A DNA stretch of 42,793 nucleotides. Source: Pseudomonadota bacterium. GTDB taxonomy: Bacteria > Pseudomonadota > Alphaproteobacteria > Micropepsales > Micropepsaceae. Below the pieces are notes generated by a model, which worked only from the letters and a program-made list of their open reading frames with translations, was not told the DNA's origin and did no database searches. Position numbers and translations under genes: made by a program. Positions 33,773 through 42,793 of this stretch are shown here, one piece after another (position 1 is the stretch's first letter; every line of letters begins with the position of its first letter). The stretch is from the NCBI GenBank assembly GCA_029778105.1, contig JAKOQZ010000048.1:1-42793 (forward strand). The letters are read 5' to 3'.

Positions 33773-34351
33773 TCAGGCGGCCTGTTCGGCGGCCAGTGCG
33801 GCAGCCTCGGCGTCCTTGCGCGAGAACAGCTCGGCGACGGTCTTGCCGCGCTTGGCGGCGATCGAACGCGGCGAGTGGCCGTTCTTCAGCGCGTCGAACG
33901 TCGCGCGCACCATGTTGTACGGGTTCGACGTGCCGACCGACTTGGCGACGATGTCGTGAACGCCGAGCGACTCGAAGATCGCGCGCATCGGACCGCCCGC
34001 GATGATGCCGGTGCCGGTCGGAGCCGGACGCAGCTTCACCTTGCCGGCGCCCCAGTGGCCTTCGGCTTCATGATGGATCGTGCGGCCTTCCTTGAGGGCG
34101 ACCTTGATGAGCCCGCGCTTCGCGGACTCGGTCGCCTTGCGGATGGCTTCCGGCACTTCGCGCGCCTTGCCGTGGCCGAAGCCGACGCGGCCCTTCTGGT
34201 CGCCGACGACGACGAGCGCGGCAAAGCCGAAGCGCTTGCCGCCCTTCACCACCTTGGCGACGCGATTGATGTGAACGAGCTTGTCGGTGAACTCGGAGTC
34301 GCGCTCGCGCTCTTCGTTGCGACGGGGACGGCGTTCGCGTTCAGCAGCCAT
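33773..34351 (-). CDS. rpsE: 30S ribosomal protein uS5
   Basis: 192 residues. Both domains are visible: the double-stranded-RNA-binding-like part ([40 protein letters not shown]) and the C-terminal part with [22 protein letters not shown]. It helps decoding accuracy and mRNA unwinding. A 20-residue charged N-terminus ([16 protein letters not shown]) precedes the fold, and an alanine-rich tail follows it. Confidence 0.96.
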   Translation of the reverse strand: MAAERERRPRRNEERERDSEFTDKLVHINRVAKVVKGGKRFGFAALVVVGDQKGRVGFGHGKAREVPEAIRKATESAKRGLIKVALKEGRTIHHEAEGHWGAGKVKLRPAPTGTGIIAGGPMRAIFESLGVHDIVAKSVGTSNPYNMVRATFDALKNGHSPRSIAAKRGKTVAELFSRKDAEAAALAAEQAA

Positions 34352-34366
34352 GTTCCGGCGCTCCTC

Positions 34367-34723
34367 TTAAAACTTCAGTCCGGCTTCGCGGGCGGCATCC
34401 GCGAGCGACTTGACGCGCCCGTGGAAGATGTAGCCGCCGCGATCGAAGACGATCTCGGTGACGCCGGCCTTGAGGGCGCGTTCCGCGACCCGCTTGCCGA
34501 CTTCGGCCGCCGCATCCTTGTTCCAGGACTTGGCGACGTCGAGTTCCTTTTCGGCCGTCGAGGCCGACGCCAGGGTCACGCCCTTGGTGTCGTCGATCAG
34601 CTGCGCGTAGATGTGGCGCGAGGAACGGAAGACCGACAGGCGCGGCTTGCCGCCGGCGGTCTGACGGATCTTGTAACGCGTGCGGCGCTGGCGGCGCGCG
34701 AAGAGGTCTTTGTTGCTGCTCAT
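34367..34723 (-). CDS. rplR: 50S ribosomal protein uL18
   Basis: 118 residues. N-terminal basic segment [23 protein letters not shown], then [24 protein letters not shown] and the C-terminal [26 protein letters not shown]. It binds 5S rRNA with uL5. Standard length and position between rplF and rpsE. Confidence 0.96.
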   Translation of the reverse strand: MSSNKDLFARRQRRTRYKIRQTAGGKPRLSVFRSSRHIYAQLIDDTKGVTLASASTAEKELDVAKSWNKDAAAEVGKRVAERALKAGVTEIVFDRGGYIFHGRVKSLADAAREAGLKF

Positions 34724-34734
34724 GATCGGCGGCC

Positions 34735-35268
34735 TTACTTCTTCTTGCCTTCCTTGCGGCGGATCGTCTCATCGGCGTAGCGCACGCCCTTGCCCTTATA
34801 GGGCTCGGGGCCGCGATAGCCGCGGATCTTCGCCGCGGTGGCGCCGACCAGCTGCTTGTCGACGCCGCTGATCGTCAGCGAGGTCGGCTTTTCCGCCTTG
34901 ATGTCGATGCCCGTCGGGATCGGGAAGATCACGTCGTGGCTGAAGCCGAGCTGGAGCTGCAGGTTCTTGCCCTGCACCGCCGCCTTATAGCCGACGCCGC
35001 TGATCTCGAGCTTCTTCTCGAAGCCCGCAGAGACGCCCTGCACCATGTTGTTCACGAGCGTGCGGCTCATGCCCCACATCGCCTTGGCGCGCTTGGAGTC
35101 GTCGACCGGCTTCACGAGCAGCTGGCCGCTCTCTTCCGAAGCGGTCACTTCCTGAGCCAGAGTGAGCTTCAGCTCGCCCTTGGGGCCCTTCACCTTGACT
35201 TCACGGCCGGCGACCGAAGCGGTCACGCCCTTGGGCAGCGAAATCGGCAGTTTCCCGATGCGGGACAT
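34735..35268 (-). CDS. rplF: 50S ribosomal protein uL6
   Basis: 177 residues starting [19 protein letters not shown], the normal uL6 N-terminus. Conserved parts are [21 protein letters not shown] and the C-terminal [25 protein letters not shown] lies eight bases upstream of ATG 35268, which rules out an extended frame back to 35322 inside rpsH. The protein lies near the sarcin-ricin loop. Confidence 0.96.
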   Translation of the reverse strand: MSRIGKLPISLPKGVTASVAGREVKVKGPKGELKLTLAQEVTASEESGQLLVKPVDDSKRAKAMWGMSRTLVNNMVQGVSAGFEKKLEISGVGYKAAVQGKNLQLQLGFSHDVIFPIPTGIDIKAEKPTSLTISGVDKQLVGATAAKIRGYRGPEPYKGKGVRYADETIRRKEGKKK

Positions 35269-35287
35269 ATCCGTTTCTCCTTCTGCC

Positions 35288-35680
35288 TTAGAACACGTGG
35301 GCCAGGACTTCGCCGCCGACATTGTTGTCGCGCGCGGCGTTGTCCGACATCACGCCCTTCGGCGTCGACACGATGGCGATACCCAGCCCGTTGCGGACCG
35401 GGGTCAGCTCCTTCACCGAGGAGTAGATGCGGCGGCCCGGCTTGGACACGCGGCCGATCTCCTTGATGACGGGACGGCCGTCATAATACTTCAGTTCGAT
35501 CTGGAGCTGACGGTGGCCATCCTTCTCGACTTCGACGAAGCCGCGCAGATAGCCCTCGTTCACCAGCACGTCGAGAACGGCCGCGCGCAGACGCGAGGCG
35601 GGCGACGTGATCTTCTGCAGGCCGCGCAGCTGCGCGTTGCGGATGCGGGTCAGCAGATCGCCGATCGGATCGGTCATCAT
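35288..35680 (-). CDS. rpsH: 30S ribosomal protein uS8
   Basis: 130 residues. [21 protein letters not shown] at the N-terminus and the C-terminal [33 protein letters not shown] are diagnostic. It binds the central domain of 16S rRNA and in E. coli represses the spc operon through the rplE leader. Two adjacent ATG codons (35680 and 35677) could serve as start; GGAG lies upstream of both. Confidence 0.96.
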   Translation of the reverse strand: MMTDPIGDLLTRIRNAQLRGLQKITSPASRLRAAVLDVLVNEGYLRGFVEVEKDGHRQLQIELKYYDGRPVIKEIGRVSKPGRRIYSSVKELTPVRNGLGIAIVSTPKGVMSDNAARDNNVGGEVLAHVF

Positions 35681-35693
35681 GATCGGGTTCTCC

Positions 35694-35999
35694 TTACCAG
35701 CTCGACTTCGTCATGCCGGGGATCTGGCCGTTGGAGGCGAGATCGCGCAGCGCGATACGAGACATCTTGAGCTTGCGATAGAAGCCGCGGGGACGGCCCG
35801 ACAGCTCACAACGATTGTGGATGCGCGTCTTCGACGAGTTGCGCGGCAGCTTGGCAAGCTTCTGCACGGCGGCGAAACGCTCGTCGGCAGGCAGCTTCTC
35901 GTCGGCGATCTTCGCCTTCAACTCATTACGCTTGGCTTCGTAGCGCTTCACGAGGCTTTCGCGACGCTTGTTGCGCTCGATCATACCAGTCTTGGCCAT
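35694..35999 (-). CDS. rpsN: 30S ribosomal protein uS14 (zinc-independent form)
   Basis: 101 residues, the long form. It has a single cysteine ([21 protein letters not shown]) in place of the four that make the zinc knuckle, so it needs no zinc. N-terminus [20 protein letters not shown] is typical of alphaproteobacteria. Located between rplE and rpsH. Confidence 0.96.
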   Translation of the reverse strand: MAKTGMIERNKRRESLVKRYEAKRNELKAKIADEKLPADERFAAVQKLAKLPRNSSKTRIHNRCELSGRPRGFYRKLKMSRIALRDLASNGQIPGMTKSSW

Positions 36000-36029
36000 T
36001 AGGTTGGTCCTTGCACCAGGATGGTTTCG

Positions 36030-36738
<709 letters not shown>

Positions 36739-36746
<8 letters not shown>

Positions 36747-37056
36747 CGATCGACTCTCCGGACTTCTTGGCGACGCGGACCTTGCGGCCGTCAGCCAGGG
36801 TCTTGAACCCGACGCGCGTCGGCTCGCCCGACTTCGGGTCGATATGCGCAACGTTCGAGACGTGGACGGGCGCTTCCTTGGAAACGATGCCGCCCTGCTC
36901 GCGCTGGGTCTGCTTCTGGTGCTTCTTGACGATGTTCACGCCGGACACGAGCACGCGGCCCTCGTCCGGGTACACGCGAAGCACCTCGCCCTTCTTGCCC
37001 TTGTCGCGGCCCGTCGTGACGACGACGCGATCGCCCTTACGAACTTTCGCAGCCAT
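36739..37056 (-). CDS. rplX: 50S ribosomal protein uL24
   Basis: 105 residues. The KOW motif is at the start: [25 protein letters not shown], followed by the signature [33 protein letters not shown]. uL24 starts assembly of the large subunit. ATG 37056 shares one base with the rplN stop (TAATG), and its end overlaps rplE, so the three genes are translationally linked. A longer frame to 37563 is antisense-like and rejected. Confidence 0.95.
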
Positions 37057-37424
37057 TACAGCACCTCCGGCGCGAGCGACACGATCTTCATGTGGCTCTT
37101 GGCGCGCAGTTCGCGCACGACCGGCCCGAAGATACGGGTGCCGACCGGCTCGTTCTGGTTGTTGATGAGGACCGCAGCGTTGCGGTCGAAACGGATGAGC
37201 GAGCCGTCGGGACGGCGGATGCCCTGGGCCGTGCGCACGACGACCGCCTTCATGACGTCGCCCTTCTTCACGCGGCCGCGCGGCATCGCTTCCTTGATCG
37301 ACACGACGATAATGTCGCCGACCGAGGCATAGCGGCGGCGCGAACCGCCGAGAACCTTGATGCACATCACCCGCTTGGCGCCGGAATTGTCGGCGACGTC
37401 GAGCTCCGTGGTTTGCTGGATCAT
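37056..37424 (-). CDS. rplN: 50S ribosomal protein uL14
   Basis: 122 residues, standard. [27 protein letters not shown] opens the protein, [36 protein letters not shown] is the core, and [25 protein letters not shown] closes it. It sits at the subunit interface. First gene of the spc set. Confidence 0.97.
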   Translation of the reverse strand: MIQQTTELDVADNSGAKRVMCIKVLGGSRRRYASVGDIIVVSIKEAMPRGRVKKGDVMKAVVVRTAQGIRRPDGSLIRFDRNAAVLINNQNEPVGTRIFGPVVRELRAKSHMKIVSLAPEVL

Positions 37425-37462
37425 GTCTTACGTCCTTTTCGCGTGGGGCATATCGGCTTGGG

Positions 37463-37696
37463 CTACTCGACCTTGCCGATGACCTCCCAGCGTTTGAGCG
37501 CCGACATCGGACGGCACTCCTGAATACGCACCACGTCGCCGGTCTTGTGACCGGCTTCGTCATGCGCGTGATACTTCTTGCGGCGGCGGACCGTCTTGCC
37601 GAGCGTCGGGTGCGCGAAGCGGCGCTCGATCTCGACGACGACCGTCTTGGCGTTCTTGTCGCTGACGACGACGCCCTGGAGGATGCGCTTGGGCAT
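37463..37696 (-). CDS. rpsQ: 30S ribosomal protein uS17
   Basis: 77 residues. [47 protein letters not shown] is diagnostic, with [18 protein letters not shown] at the end. It binds the 5' domain of 16S rRNA. Between rpmC and rplN, the last gene of the S10 set. Confidence 0.96.
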   Translation of the reverse strand: MPKRILQGVVVSDKNAKTVVVEIERRFAHPTLGKTVRRRKKYHAHDEAGHKTGDVVRIQECRPMSALKRWEVIGKVE

Positions 37697-37713
37697 AATT
37701 CTCTTCCGTTCCC

Positions 37714-37923
37714 TTACGCGGCCTTGGTCGCGGTCTTCTGCTTCAGCAGGGTCATGACGCGGGCGACCGTGCGACGCACCTGGCGGACCCTGTGCGTGTT
37801 CTCGAGCTGCCCCGTCGCCTTCTGGAAGCGCAGGTTGAACTGTTCCTTCTTCAGCTTCACGAGCTCATCGCGCAGCTGGTCCGGCGTCATATCGCCGATT
37901 TCAGTGACTTTCTTCTTGGCCAT
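37714..37923 (-). CDS. rpmC: 50S ribosomal protein uL29
   Basis: 69 residues of two helices: [32 protein letters not shown] and [20 protein letters not shown]. It lies by the exit tunnel and helps bind trigger factor. Normal length, 12 bp after rplP. Confidence 0.96.
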   Translation of the reverse strand: MAKKKVTEIGDMTPDQLRDELVKLKKEQFNLRFQKATGQLENTHRVRQVRRTVARVMTLLKQKTATKAA

Positions 37924-37935
37924 GACGTCTCGTCC

Positions 37936-38349
37936 TTACACAGCCTGGCGCGCGATAAAGCGGCACTTGATCGGCAGCTTCTGCGCGCCGAGCTCGAGAG
38001 CCTCGCGGGCCACCGTCTCGCTCACGCCGTCCACCTCGAACAGGATACGGCCGGGCTTGACGCGGGCCGCCCAGAATTCGGGCGCGCCCTTGCCGGAGCC
38101 CATGCGCACTTCGGCCGGCTTCTTCGACACCGGCACATCGGGGAACACGCGGATCCAGTAACGGCCCGCGCGCTTCATGTGACGCACGAACGCCTTACGG
38201 GCGGCTTCGATCTGGCGCGCGGTCAGGCGCTCCGGCTCGACGGCCTTCAGGCCGTATTCGCCGAACGCCAGCTGGGTGCCGGCCTTCGCCTTGCCGTGAA
38301 TGCGGCCCTTATGGGCCTTGCGGAACTTGGTTTTCTTGGGCTGAAGCAT
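37936..38349 (-). CDS. rplP: 50S ribosomal protein uL16
   Basis: 137 residues. [36 protein letters not shown] is the standard N-terminus; the core has [39 protein letters not shown]-type strands (here [12 protein letters not shown]). It organises the tRNA-binding site of the large subunit. Between rpsC and rpmC. Confidence 0.96.
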   Translation of the reverse strand: MLQPKKTKFRKAHKGRIHGKAKAGTQLAFGEYGLKAVEPERLTARQIEAARKAFVRHMKRAGRYWIRVFPDVPVSKKPAEVRMGSGKGAPEFWAARVKPGRILFEVDGVSETVAREALELGAQKLPIKCRFIARQAV

Positions 38350-38373
38350 CGCTCTACGCCTTCATACCTTCCC

Positions 38374-39090
38374 TTAAGCCGCAGCCTGGGGACGCGGACG
38401 GCGCTCGCCGTCACGGCCGCCTTCGGCAGCTTCGGCGCGCTTGTCCTGCGCCATCGGATCGTGCTCGAGGATCTCGCCCTTGAAGATCCAGACCTTCACA
38501 CCGCAGGTGCCCATCGCGGTCATCGCGGTGGCGCGGCCGAAATCAATGTCGGCGCGCAGCGTGTGCAGCGGCACGCGGCCTTCGCGGTACCATTCGATAC
38601 GCGCGATTTCCGCGCCGCCGAGGCGGCCCGAGCAGGTGATCTTGATGCCGCCGGCGCCAAGACGCATCGCCGACTGAACGGCGCGCTTCATCGCGCGGCG
38701 GAACGCCACGCGGCGCTCCAGCTGCTGGGCGATCGACTCGGCCACCAGCTTGCTGTCGATCTCGGGCTTGCGGATCTCGACAATGTTCAGGACCACTTCG
38801 CTGGACGTGAACTTCGCGAGCTCGGAACGCAGCTTCTCGATGTCGGCGCCCTTCTTGCCGATCACCACGCCCGGACGCGCCGAGTGAATGGTGACGCGGC
38901 ACTTCTTGTGCGGGCGCTCGATGATGATCTTGCTGACGCCGGCCGCCTTGAGCTTCTCTTCAAGGAACGCGCGGATCTTGATGTCTTCGTGCAGCAGCTG
39001 GCCGTATTCGCCCTTCTTCGCGTACCAGCGCGAATCCCAGGTGCGGTTGATGCCCAGGCGCAGGCCGATCGGATTGACCTTGTGACCCAT
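38374..39090 (-). CDS. rpsC: 30S ribosomal protein uS3
   Basis: 238 residues. [30 protein letters not shown] is diagnostic. The type II KH domain has [20 protein letters not shown], and the C-terminal domain has [41 protein letters not shown]. It forms part of the mRNA entry channel. ATG 39090 shares one base with the rplV stop (TAATG). A short basic/alanine tail ends the protein. Confidence 0.97.
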   Translation of the reverse strand: MGHKVNPIGLRLGINRTWDSRWYAKKGEYGQLLHEDIKIRAFLEEKLKAAGVSKIIIERPHKKCRVTIHSARPGVVIGKKGADIEKLRSELAKFTSSEVVLNIVEIRKPEIDSKLVAESIAQQLERRVAFRRAMKRAVQSAMRLGAGGIKITCSGRLGGAEIARIEWYREGRVPLHTLRADIDFGRATAMTAMGTCGVKVWIFKGEILEHDPMAQDKRAEAAEGGRDGERRPRPQAAA

Positions 39091-39473
39091 TAGGCGGTCT
39101 CCTCTTGCGGCTGGCGCACGATGATCGTGATCTCGCTGAACGGCTTCAGGATGCGCGCGCCCTTGCCGCGACCGCGGGCGTGGAAGCGCTTCATCATGAT
39201 GTTCTTGCCGACATAGGCTTCCGACACGATGAGATCATCCACGTCGAGGTTGTGGTTGTTCTCGGCGTTGGCGACGGCCGACTGCAGGATCTTCTTCACG
39301 CTCTGCGCAATGCGCTTGGGCGAGAAGGAAAGCTCGGCAAGAGCCTTCGAAGCCGACTTACCCCGGATCGACTGAGCGACCAGGTTAAGCTTGCGGTCCG
39401 AGGTGCGCAGCATGCGACCGACGGCCTGGGCTTCGTTATCCGGCAGACGCCGGGGTGCTTTGGGTTTGCTCAT
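39090..39473 (-). CDS. rplV: 50S ribosomal protein uL22
   Basis: 127 residues. Typical pieces are [47 protein letters not shown] and the tunnel-lining hairpin [23 protein letters not shown], where macrolide-resistance changes occur in other species. Overlaps rpsC by one base. Confidence 0.96.
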   Translation of the reverse strand: MSKPKAPRRLPDNEAQAVGRMLRTSDRKLNLVAQSIRGKSASKALAELSFSPKRIAQSVKKILQSAVANAENNHNLDVDDLIVSEAYVGKNIMMKRFHARGRGKGARILKPFSEITIIVRQPQEETA

Positions 39474-39484
39474 GTGCGGCGGCC

Positions 39485-39763
39485 TTACTTCTTCTTCGCC
39501 TTCTTGTCGGCGGAGTGGCCGTAGAACGTGCGGGTCGGCGAGAACTCGCCGAACTTGTGGCCCACCATGTCTTCCGACACGAGGACCGGCACGAACTTCT
39601 GACCGTTATACACGCCGAACTGAAGACCGACGAATTGCGGCATGATCGTGGAGCGACGGCTCCAGATCTTGATGACGTCCTTGCGGCCAGAGGCGCGCGC
39701 GGTATCCGCCTTCTTCAGGAGGTAGCCGTCGACGAACGGACCTTTCCAGAGGGAGCGAGCCAT
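39485..39763 (-). CDS. rpsS: 30S ribosomal protein uS19
   Basis: 92 residues. [19 protein letters not shown] at the start and [44 protein letters not shown] are diagnostic. It lies in the 30S head with uS13. 11 bp before rplV. Confidence 0.97.
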   Translation of the reverse strand: MARSLWKGPFVDGYLLKKADTARASGRKDVIKIWSRRSTIMPQFVGLQFGVYNGQKFVPVLVSEDMVGHKFGEFSPTRTFYGHSADKKAKKK

Positions 39764-39775
39764 ATGCGTATTGCC

Positions 39776-40612
39776 TCAGCGCTTCTTCTTCTCGTGGCGG
39801 GTACGGACGATGAGCTTGTCGGTGCGCTTGTTATTGCGCGTCTTCATGCCCTTCGTGCCCTTGCCCCACGGAGTGACAGGGTGACGGCCGCCAGACGTAC
39901 GGCCTTCGCCGCCGCCGTGCGGGTGGTCGATCGGGTTCATCGCGACGCCGCGAACGCTCGGGCGGATGCCCTTCCAGCGATTGCGGCCGGCCTTACCCAG
40001 CGAAACGTTCGCGTGATCCGGGTTCGAAACCGCGCCCACCGTCGCAAAGCACGACAGGTGAACCTTGCGGGTCTCGCCCGAAGTCAGGCGCAGCACGGCG
40101 TAACCGGAGTCACGGCCGAGATACTGAACATAGGTGCCAGCCGAGCGGGCGATCTTGCCGCCGGCGCCGGGCTTCATCTCGACGTTGTGCACGATCGTGC
40201 CGACCGGCATCGACGCCAGCGGCATCGCGTTACCCGGCTTCACGTCGACCTTGGCGCCCGAGACGACGACGTCGCCAACGGCCACGCGCTGCGGCGCGAG
40301 GATATAGGCGTTCTCGCCGTCCTCGTACTTAATGAGGGCGATATAGGCCGAACGGTTCGGATCGTACTCAAGACGCTCGACCGTCGCCGGGACGTCGGCC
40401 TTGCGGCGCTTGAAGTCGACGATGCGGTAGGCCGTCTTATGACCGCCGCCGCGACGGCGCATCGTGACGCGGCCCGTGTTGTTGCGGCCGGCCTTTTCCG
40501 ACTTGCCTTCGGTCAGGATCTTGAGCGGGCCGCCCTTATGGAGGCCCGAACGATCGACCAGAACCAGCTGGCGCTGGCCCGGGGTGATCGGGTTGAAATT
40601 CTTCAGAGCCAT
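39776..40612 (-). CDS. rplB: 50S ribosomal protein uL2
   Basis: 278 residues. [27 protein letters not shown] opens the protein; [22 protein letters not shown] and the C-terminal [26 protein letters not shown] are the hallmarks, the last containing the histidine needed for peptidyl-transferase activity. Primary 23S rRNA binder. Located between rplW and rpsS. Confidence 0.97.
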   Translation of the reverse strand: MALKNFNPITPGQRQLVLVDRSGLHKGGPLKILTEGKSEKAGRNNTGRVTMRRRGGGHKTAYRIVDFKRRKADVPATVERLEYDPNRSAYIALIKYEDGENAYILAPQRVAVGDVVVSGAKVDVKPGNAMPLASMPVGTIVHNVEMKPGAGGKIARSAGTYVQYLGRDSGYAVLRLTSGETRKVHLSCFATVGAVSNPDHANVSLGKAGRNRWKGIRPSVRGVAMNPIDHPHGGGEGRTSGGRHPVTPWGKGTKGMKTRNNKRTDKLIVRTRHEKKKR

Positions 40613-40616
40613 GGTC

Positions 40617-40913
40617 TCAGAGCCCCGTCGCCACGTCGATCGACTGGCCGTCGGCCAGCGTCACGATTGCTTTCTTCACATCGCTCCGCTTCGCAGCGAA
40701 GCCCTTGAAACGCTTGACCTTGCCCTTGGTCGTGATGGTGTTCACGGCCGTGACCTTGACCTTGAACAGGGCCTCGATGGCGGCCTTGATCTCGGGCTTG
40801 GTGGCGGTCAGCGGCACCTTGAAGACGACCTGGTTCTGCTCGGAAGCAGCGGTCGACTTCTCGGTGATCACGGGCGACAGGATCGTCCCGTAGTGGTTGA
40901 GGTCCTTGCTCAT
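40617..40913 (-). CDS. rplW: 50S ribosomal protein uL23
   Basis: 98 residues. [54 protein letters not shown] is diagnostic. It forms the docking site for trigger factor and SRP at the exit tunnel. ATG overlaps the rplD stop as ATGA. Confidence 0.96.
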   Translation of the reverse strand: MSKDLNHYGTILSPVITEKSTAASEQNQVVFKVPLTATKPEIKAAIEALFKVKVTAVNTITTKGKVKRFKGFAAKRSDVKKAIVTLADGQSIDVATGL

Positions 40914-41530
40914 GCCAGGCGCTCCTCGATCGCGGCCACTGCCGCCTTCGTCAGCACCAGCGTGTCGCGGCGCAGGATGTCATAGACATTCAGACCAGCA
41001 GCCGGCAGCACGTCGATCTTCACCAGGTTACGCGAGGCGCGCTTCATCCCCTCGTCGACGGACGAACCGTCAACGATGAGCGCCGAGGTGAGGCCGAGCT
41101 TGCCGAACTTGGCGGCCAGCAGCTTCGTCTTGGCTTCGCTCACAACGCCATCGGCGATGACGATCAGCTTGCCCGTCGACGCCTTGGTCGAGAGAGCATG
41201 CTTCAGGCCGAGCGCGCGGACCTTCTTGGGAAGATCATAGGCGTGGCTGCGAACGACGGGACCCATGGTCTTGGCGCCGCCGCGGAACTGCGAGACCGAC
41301 GCGGGACCATGACGGGCGTTGCCGGTGCCCTTCTGCTTGTACAGCTTCTTGCCGGTGCGGTTGACTTCGGCGCGCGTCAGGATGCGGCGGTTGCCACCGC
41401 GACGCTTCGCCAGCTGCCAGTTGACAACGGCGTGGATGATGTCGGCGCGCGGTTCGAGAGCATAGATCTCGTCGTTGAGATCGATCTCGCCCGCATCGGC
41501 GCCATCAAGGGTTTTGGACAGGATTTTCAT
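40910..41530 (-). CDS. rplD: 50S ribosomal protein uL4
   Basis: 206 residues. The extended loop [50 protein letters not shown] reaches the exit tunnel; [33 protein letters not shown] ends the protein. In E. coli it represses the S10 operon through the leader RNA; here tuf lies upstream of rpsJ and I cannot see such a leader. Overlaps rplW by four bases. Confidence 0.96.
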   Translation of the reverse strand: MKILSKTLDGADAGEIDLNDEIYALEPRADIIHAVVNWQLAKRRGGNRRILTRAEVNRTGKKLYKQKGTGNARHGPASVSQFRGGAKTMGPVVRSHAYDLPKKVRALGLKHALSTKASTGKLIVIADGVVSEAKTKLLAAKFGKLGLTSALIVDGSSVDEGMKRASRNLVKIDVLPAAGLNVYDILRRDTLVLTKAAVAAIEERLA

Positions 41531-41545
41531 GTGCGTTCCGCTCCC

Positions 41546-42244
41546 TTACGCAGCCGCCTGGGGCGCTTCGGGCTTACGCACCGCCGCCGGCTTCGGAGCA
41601 TCCTTGGGCAACGCCGACTTCGCAGCGTCGCGGATGGTGACATAACCGCCCTTCGAGCCCGGAACCGAACCACGAACCAGGATCAGGCCGCGCTCCACAT
41701 CGGTGCGCACGACCATGACGTTCTGCGTCGTGACCAGCTCGGTGCCCAGATGGCCGGCCATCTTCTTGCCCTTGAAGACCTTGCCCGGGTCCTGGCGCTG
41801 ACCGGTCGAACCGTGCGAACGGTGCGAGATCGAGACGCCGTGGGTGGCTTCGAGGCCGCCGAAATTCCAGCGCTTCATGACGCCCTGGAAGCCCTTACCG
41901 ACCGAGTGGCCGGCGACGTCGACGAGCTGGCCGGGGACGAAATGGTCCGCGGTGATCTCGTCGCCGACTTCGAGCAGGTTGTCGGTCGAAACGCGGAACT
42001 CCTGAAGCTTGCGCTTGGGTTCGACGTTCGCCTTGGCGAAGTGGCCGCGCATGGGCTGCGTGACGCGGTGCGTCTTCTGCGTGCCCACGCCCAGCTGGAC
42101 GGCGGTGTATCCGTCGGTTTCGACGGTGCGGCGCGCGACAACCTGGCACTTGTCCAGCTGCAGCACGGTAACCGGCACATGTTCACCCTTGTCCGTGAAG
42201 ACACGGGTCATGCCGACCTTTTTGACGATGACTCCGGTACGCAT
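41546..42244 (-). CDS. rplC: 50S ribosomal protein uL3
   Basis: 232 residues. [29 protein letters not shown] opens it. The central loop [42 protein letters not shown] reaches the peptidyl-transferase centre and includes the glutamine region methylated in E. coli. The last 25 residues are a proline/alanine/lysine tail, slightly longer than usual. Between rpsJ and rplD. Confidence 0.96.
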   Translation of the reverse strand: MRTGVIVKKVGMTRVFTDKGEHVPVTVLQLDKCQVVARRTVETDGYTAVQLGVGTQKTHRVTQPMRGHFAKANVEPKRKLQEFRVSTDNLLEVGDEITADHFVPGQLVDVAGHSVGKGFQGVMKRWNFGGLEATHGVSISHRSHGSTGQRQDPGKVFKGKKMAGHLGTELVTTQNVMVVRTDVERGLILVRGSVPGSKGGYVTIRDAAKSALPKDAPKPAAVRKPEAPQAAA

Positions 42245-42255
42245 CCTGGCGGTCC

Positions 42256-42564
42256 TCAGAGCTTGATCTCGACGTCGACACCCGCGGCGAGGTCGAGCTT
42301 CATCAGCGCGTCCACGGTCTGCGGATTCCAGTCCACGATATCCAGGAGCCGCTTGTGGGTGCGGATCTCGAACTGTTCGCGGGACTTCTTGTCGACGTGA
42401 ACCGAGCGGTTCACCGTGAACTTCTCGAACTGCGTCGGCAGCGGGATGGGCCCGCGCACCTTCGCGCCCGTACGCTTCGCGGTGTTGACGATCTCGCGCG
42501 TCGACGTGTCGAGGATGCGGTGATCGAACGCCTTGAGGCGGATTCGGATGTTCTGCGGTTGCAT
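42256..42564 (-). CDS. rpsJ: 30S ribosomal protein uS10 (NusE)
   Basis: 102 residues. [40 protein letters not shown] and [21 protein letters not shown] are diagnostic. Besides its place in the 30S head it acts as NusE in antitermination with NusB. GGAG lies seven bases upstream of the ATG. First gene of the S10 set, 52 bp after tuf. Confidence 0.97.
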   Translation of the reverse strand: MQPQNIRIRLKAFDHRILDTSTREIVNTAKRTGAKVRGPIPLPTQFEKFTVNRSVHVDKKSREQFEIRTHKRLLDIVDWNPQTVDALMKLDLAAGVDVEIKL

Positions 42565-42616
42565 GTTTTTCTCCGGACGGCGGCTGACGCCGCCCTGTTC
42601 CCTAATCTGCCGTCGC

Positions 42617-42793
42617 TTACTTCGTGATTTTCGCGACGACGCCGGCGCCGACGGTGCGGCCGCCTTCGCGGATGGCGAAGCGGAGCTTCTCTTCCATGGC
42701 GATCGGCACGATCAGCTCGACGTCCATCGAGATGTTGTCGCCCGGCATCACCATTTCGGTGCCTTCCGGCAGCTTCACGATGCCCGTCACGTC
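42617..42793 (-). CDS. tuf: Elongation factor Tu, C-terminal end (5' part outside window)
   Basis: 58 residues of domain 3 plus the TAA stop (42619-42617). The sequence includes [38 protein letters not shown] and the closing [14 protein letters not shown], which are unmistakable for EF-Tu, the GTPase that brings aminoacyl-tRNA to the ribosome. The rest lies beyond the right edge, presumably after rpsL-rpsG-fusA as is usual. Confidence 0.97.
   Translation of the reverse strand, partial: DVTGIVKLPEGTEMVMPGDNISMDVELIVPIAMEEKLRFAIREGGRTVGAGVVAKITK

Noticed and set aside
36747-36851. Further extension of uL5 to 36851
   Set aside because: That part lies inside rplX in another frame and has no plausible start context; ATG 36746 is supported by the overlap with the rplX stop.
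37057-37563. Extended frame upstream of uL24 to 37563
   Set aside because: It runs through rplN out of frame; the KOW domain begins right after ATG 37056.

Overview
The window is high-GC DNA that reads as the chromosome of an alphaproteobacterium. The main reasons are the long S10-spc-alpha ribosomal cluster, the degP/htrA-rarA-crcB-rluC-ATP12 set beside it, a 194-residue short-form adenylate kinase, a zinc-free uS14, and an ATP12-type F1 assembly factor, which is shared mainly by alphaproteobacteria and mitochondria. I cannot name the genus from sequence alone; a Rhizomicrobium/Micropepsales or Caulobacterales-like organism is a guess. Coding density is very high: no gene-free stretch exceeds 300 bases. 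The longest gap is about 186 bp (22956-23141, between divergent genes), where I see no clear site.

Layout. 1-3600 (minus): isovaleryl-CoA dehydrogenase, a NUDIX hydrolase lying in frame directly behind it, and a GAF-PAS-GGDEF-EAL protein that runs off the left edge. 3814-12288 (mostly plus): a patatin-like protein with D-beta-hydroxybutyrate dehydrogenase, a secreted unknown, 3-methyladenine DNA glycosylase, two glycosyltransferases (GT4 and GT25), a minus-strand tRNA-Leu(GAG), a very short orphan FliN-like protein (minus), lipB, a small DUF6265-like protein and a membrane histidine kinase. 12295-17929 (minus): pccB-pccA, a peptidoglycan-binding-domain protein of unknown function, and the ATP12 chaperone. 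17926-20643 (minus) continues as a compact chain in which every junction overlaps: small secreted protein, crcB, rluC-like, bicupin, ATP12. 20727-24419: two acyl-CoA dehydrogenases and a nitronate monooxygenase. 24471-27557 (minus): DUF1801 protein, rarA, htrA. 27708-28511 (plus): a membrane protein of visibly lower GC. 28570-42793 (minus): tuf (partial), rpsJ-rplC-rplD-rplW-rplB-rpsS-rplV-rpsC-rplP-rpmC-rpsQ-rplN-rplX-rplE-rpsN-rpsH-rplF-rplR-rpsE-rpmD-rplO-secY-adk, then rpsM-rpsK-rpoA-rplQ behind a near-consensus internal promoter.

How the genes work together. The right third is core translation, secretion and transcription machinery. The left two thirds are rich in acyl-CoA chemistry: leucine breakdown (isovaleryl-CoA dehydrogenase), propionyl-CoA carboxylation, two further acyl-CoA dehydrogenases, nitronate oxidation, and hydroxybutyrate oxidation next to a patatin. 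Housekeeping genes (lipB, MPG, rarA, ATP12) lie between them. I found no CRISPR array, insertion sequence, prophage or recognisable defence system. The unusual points are modest: a NUDIX gene with no visible start codon, a lysine/alanine-rich N-terminal extension on ribosomal protein uL5, an orphan 76-residue FliN-like protein, a cytoplasmic-looking peptidoglycan-binding-domain protein of unknown function, a perfect 26-bp REP-like inverted repeat in the ivd leader, and paired palindromes upstream of pccB.
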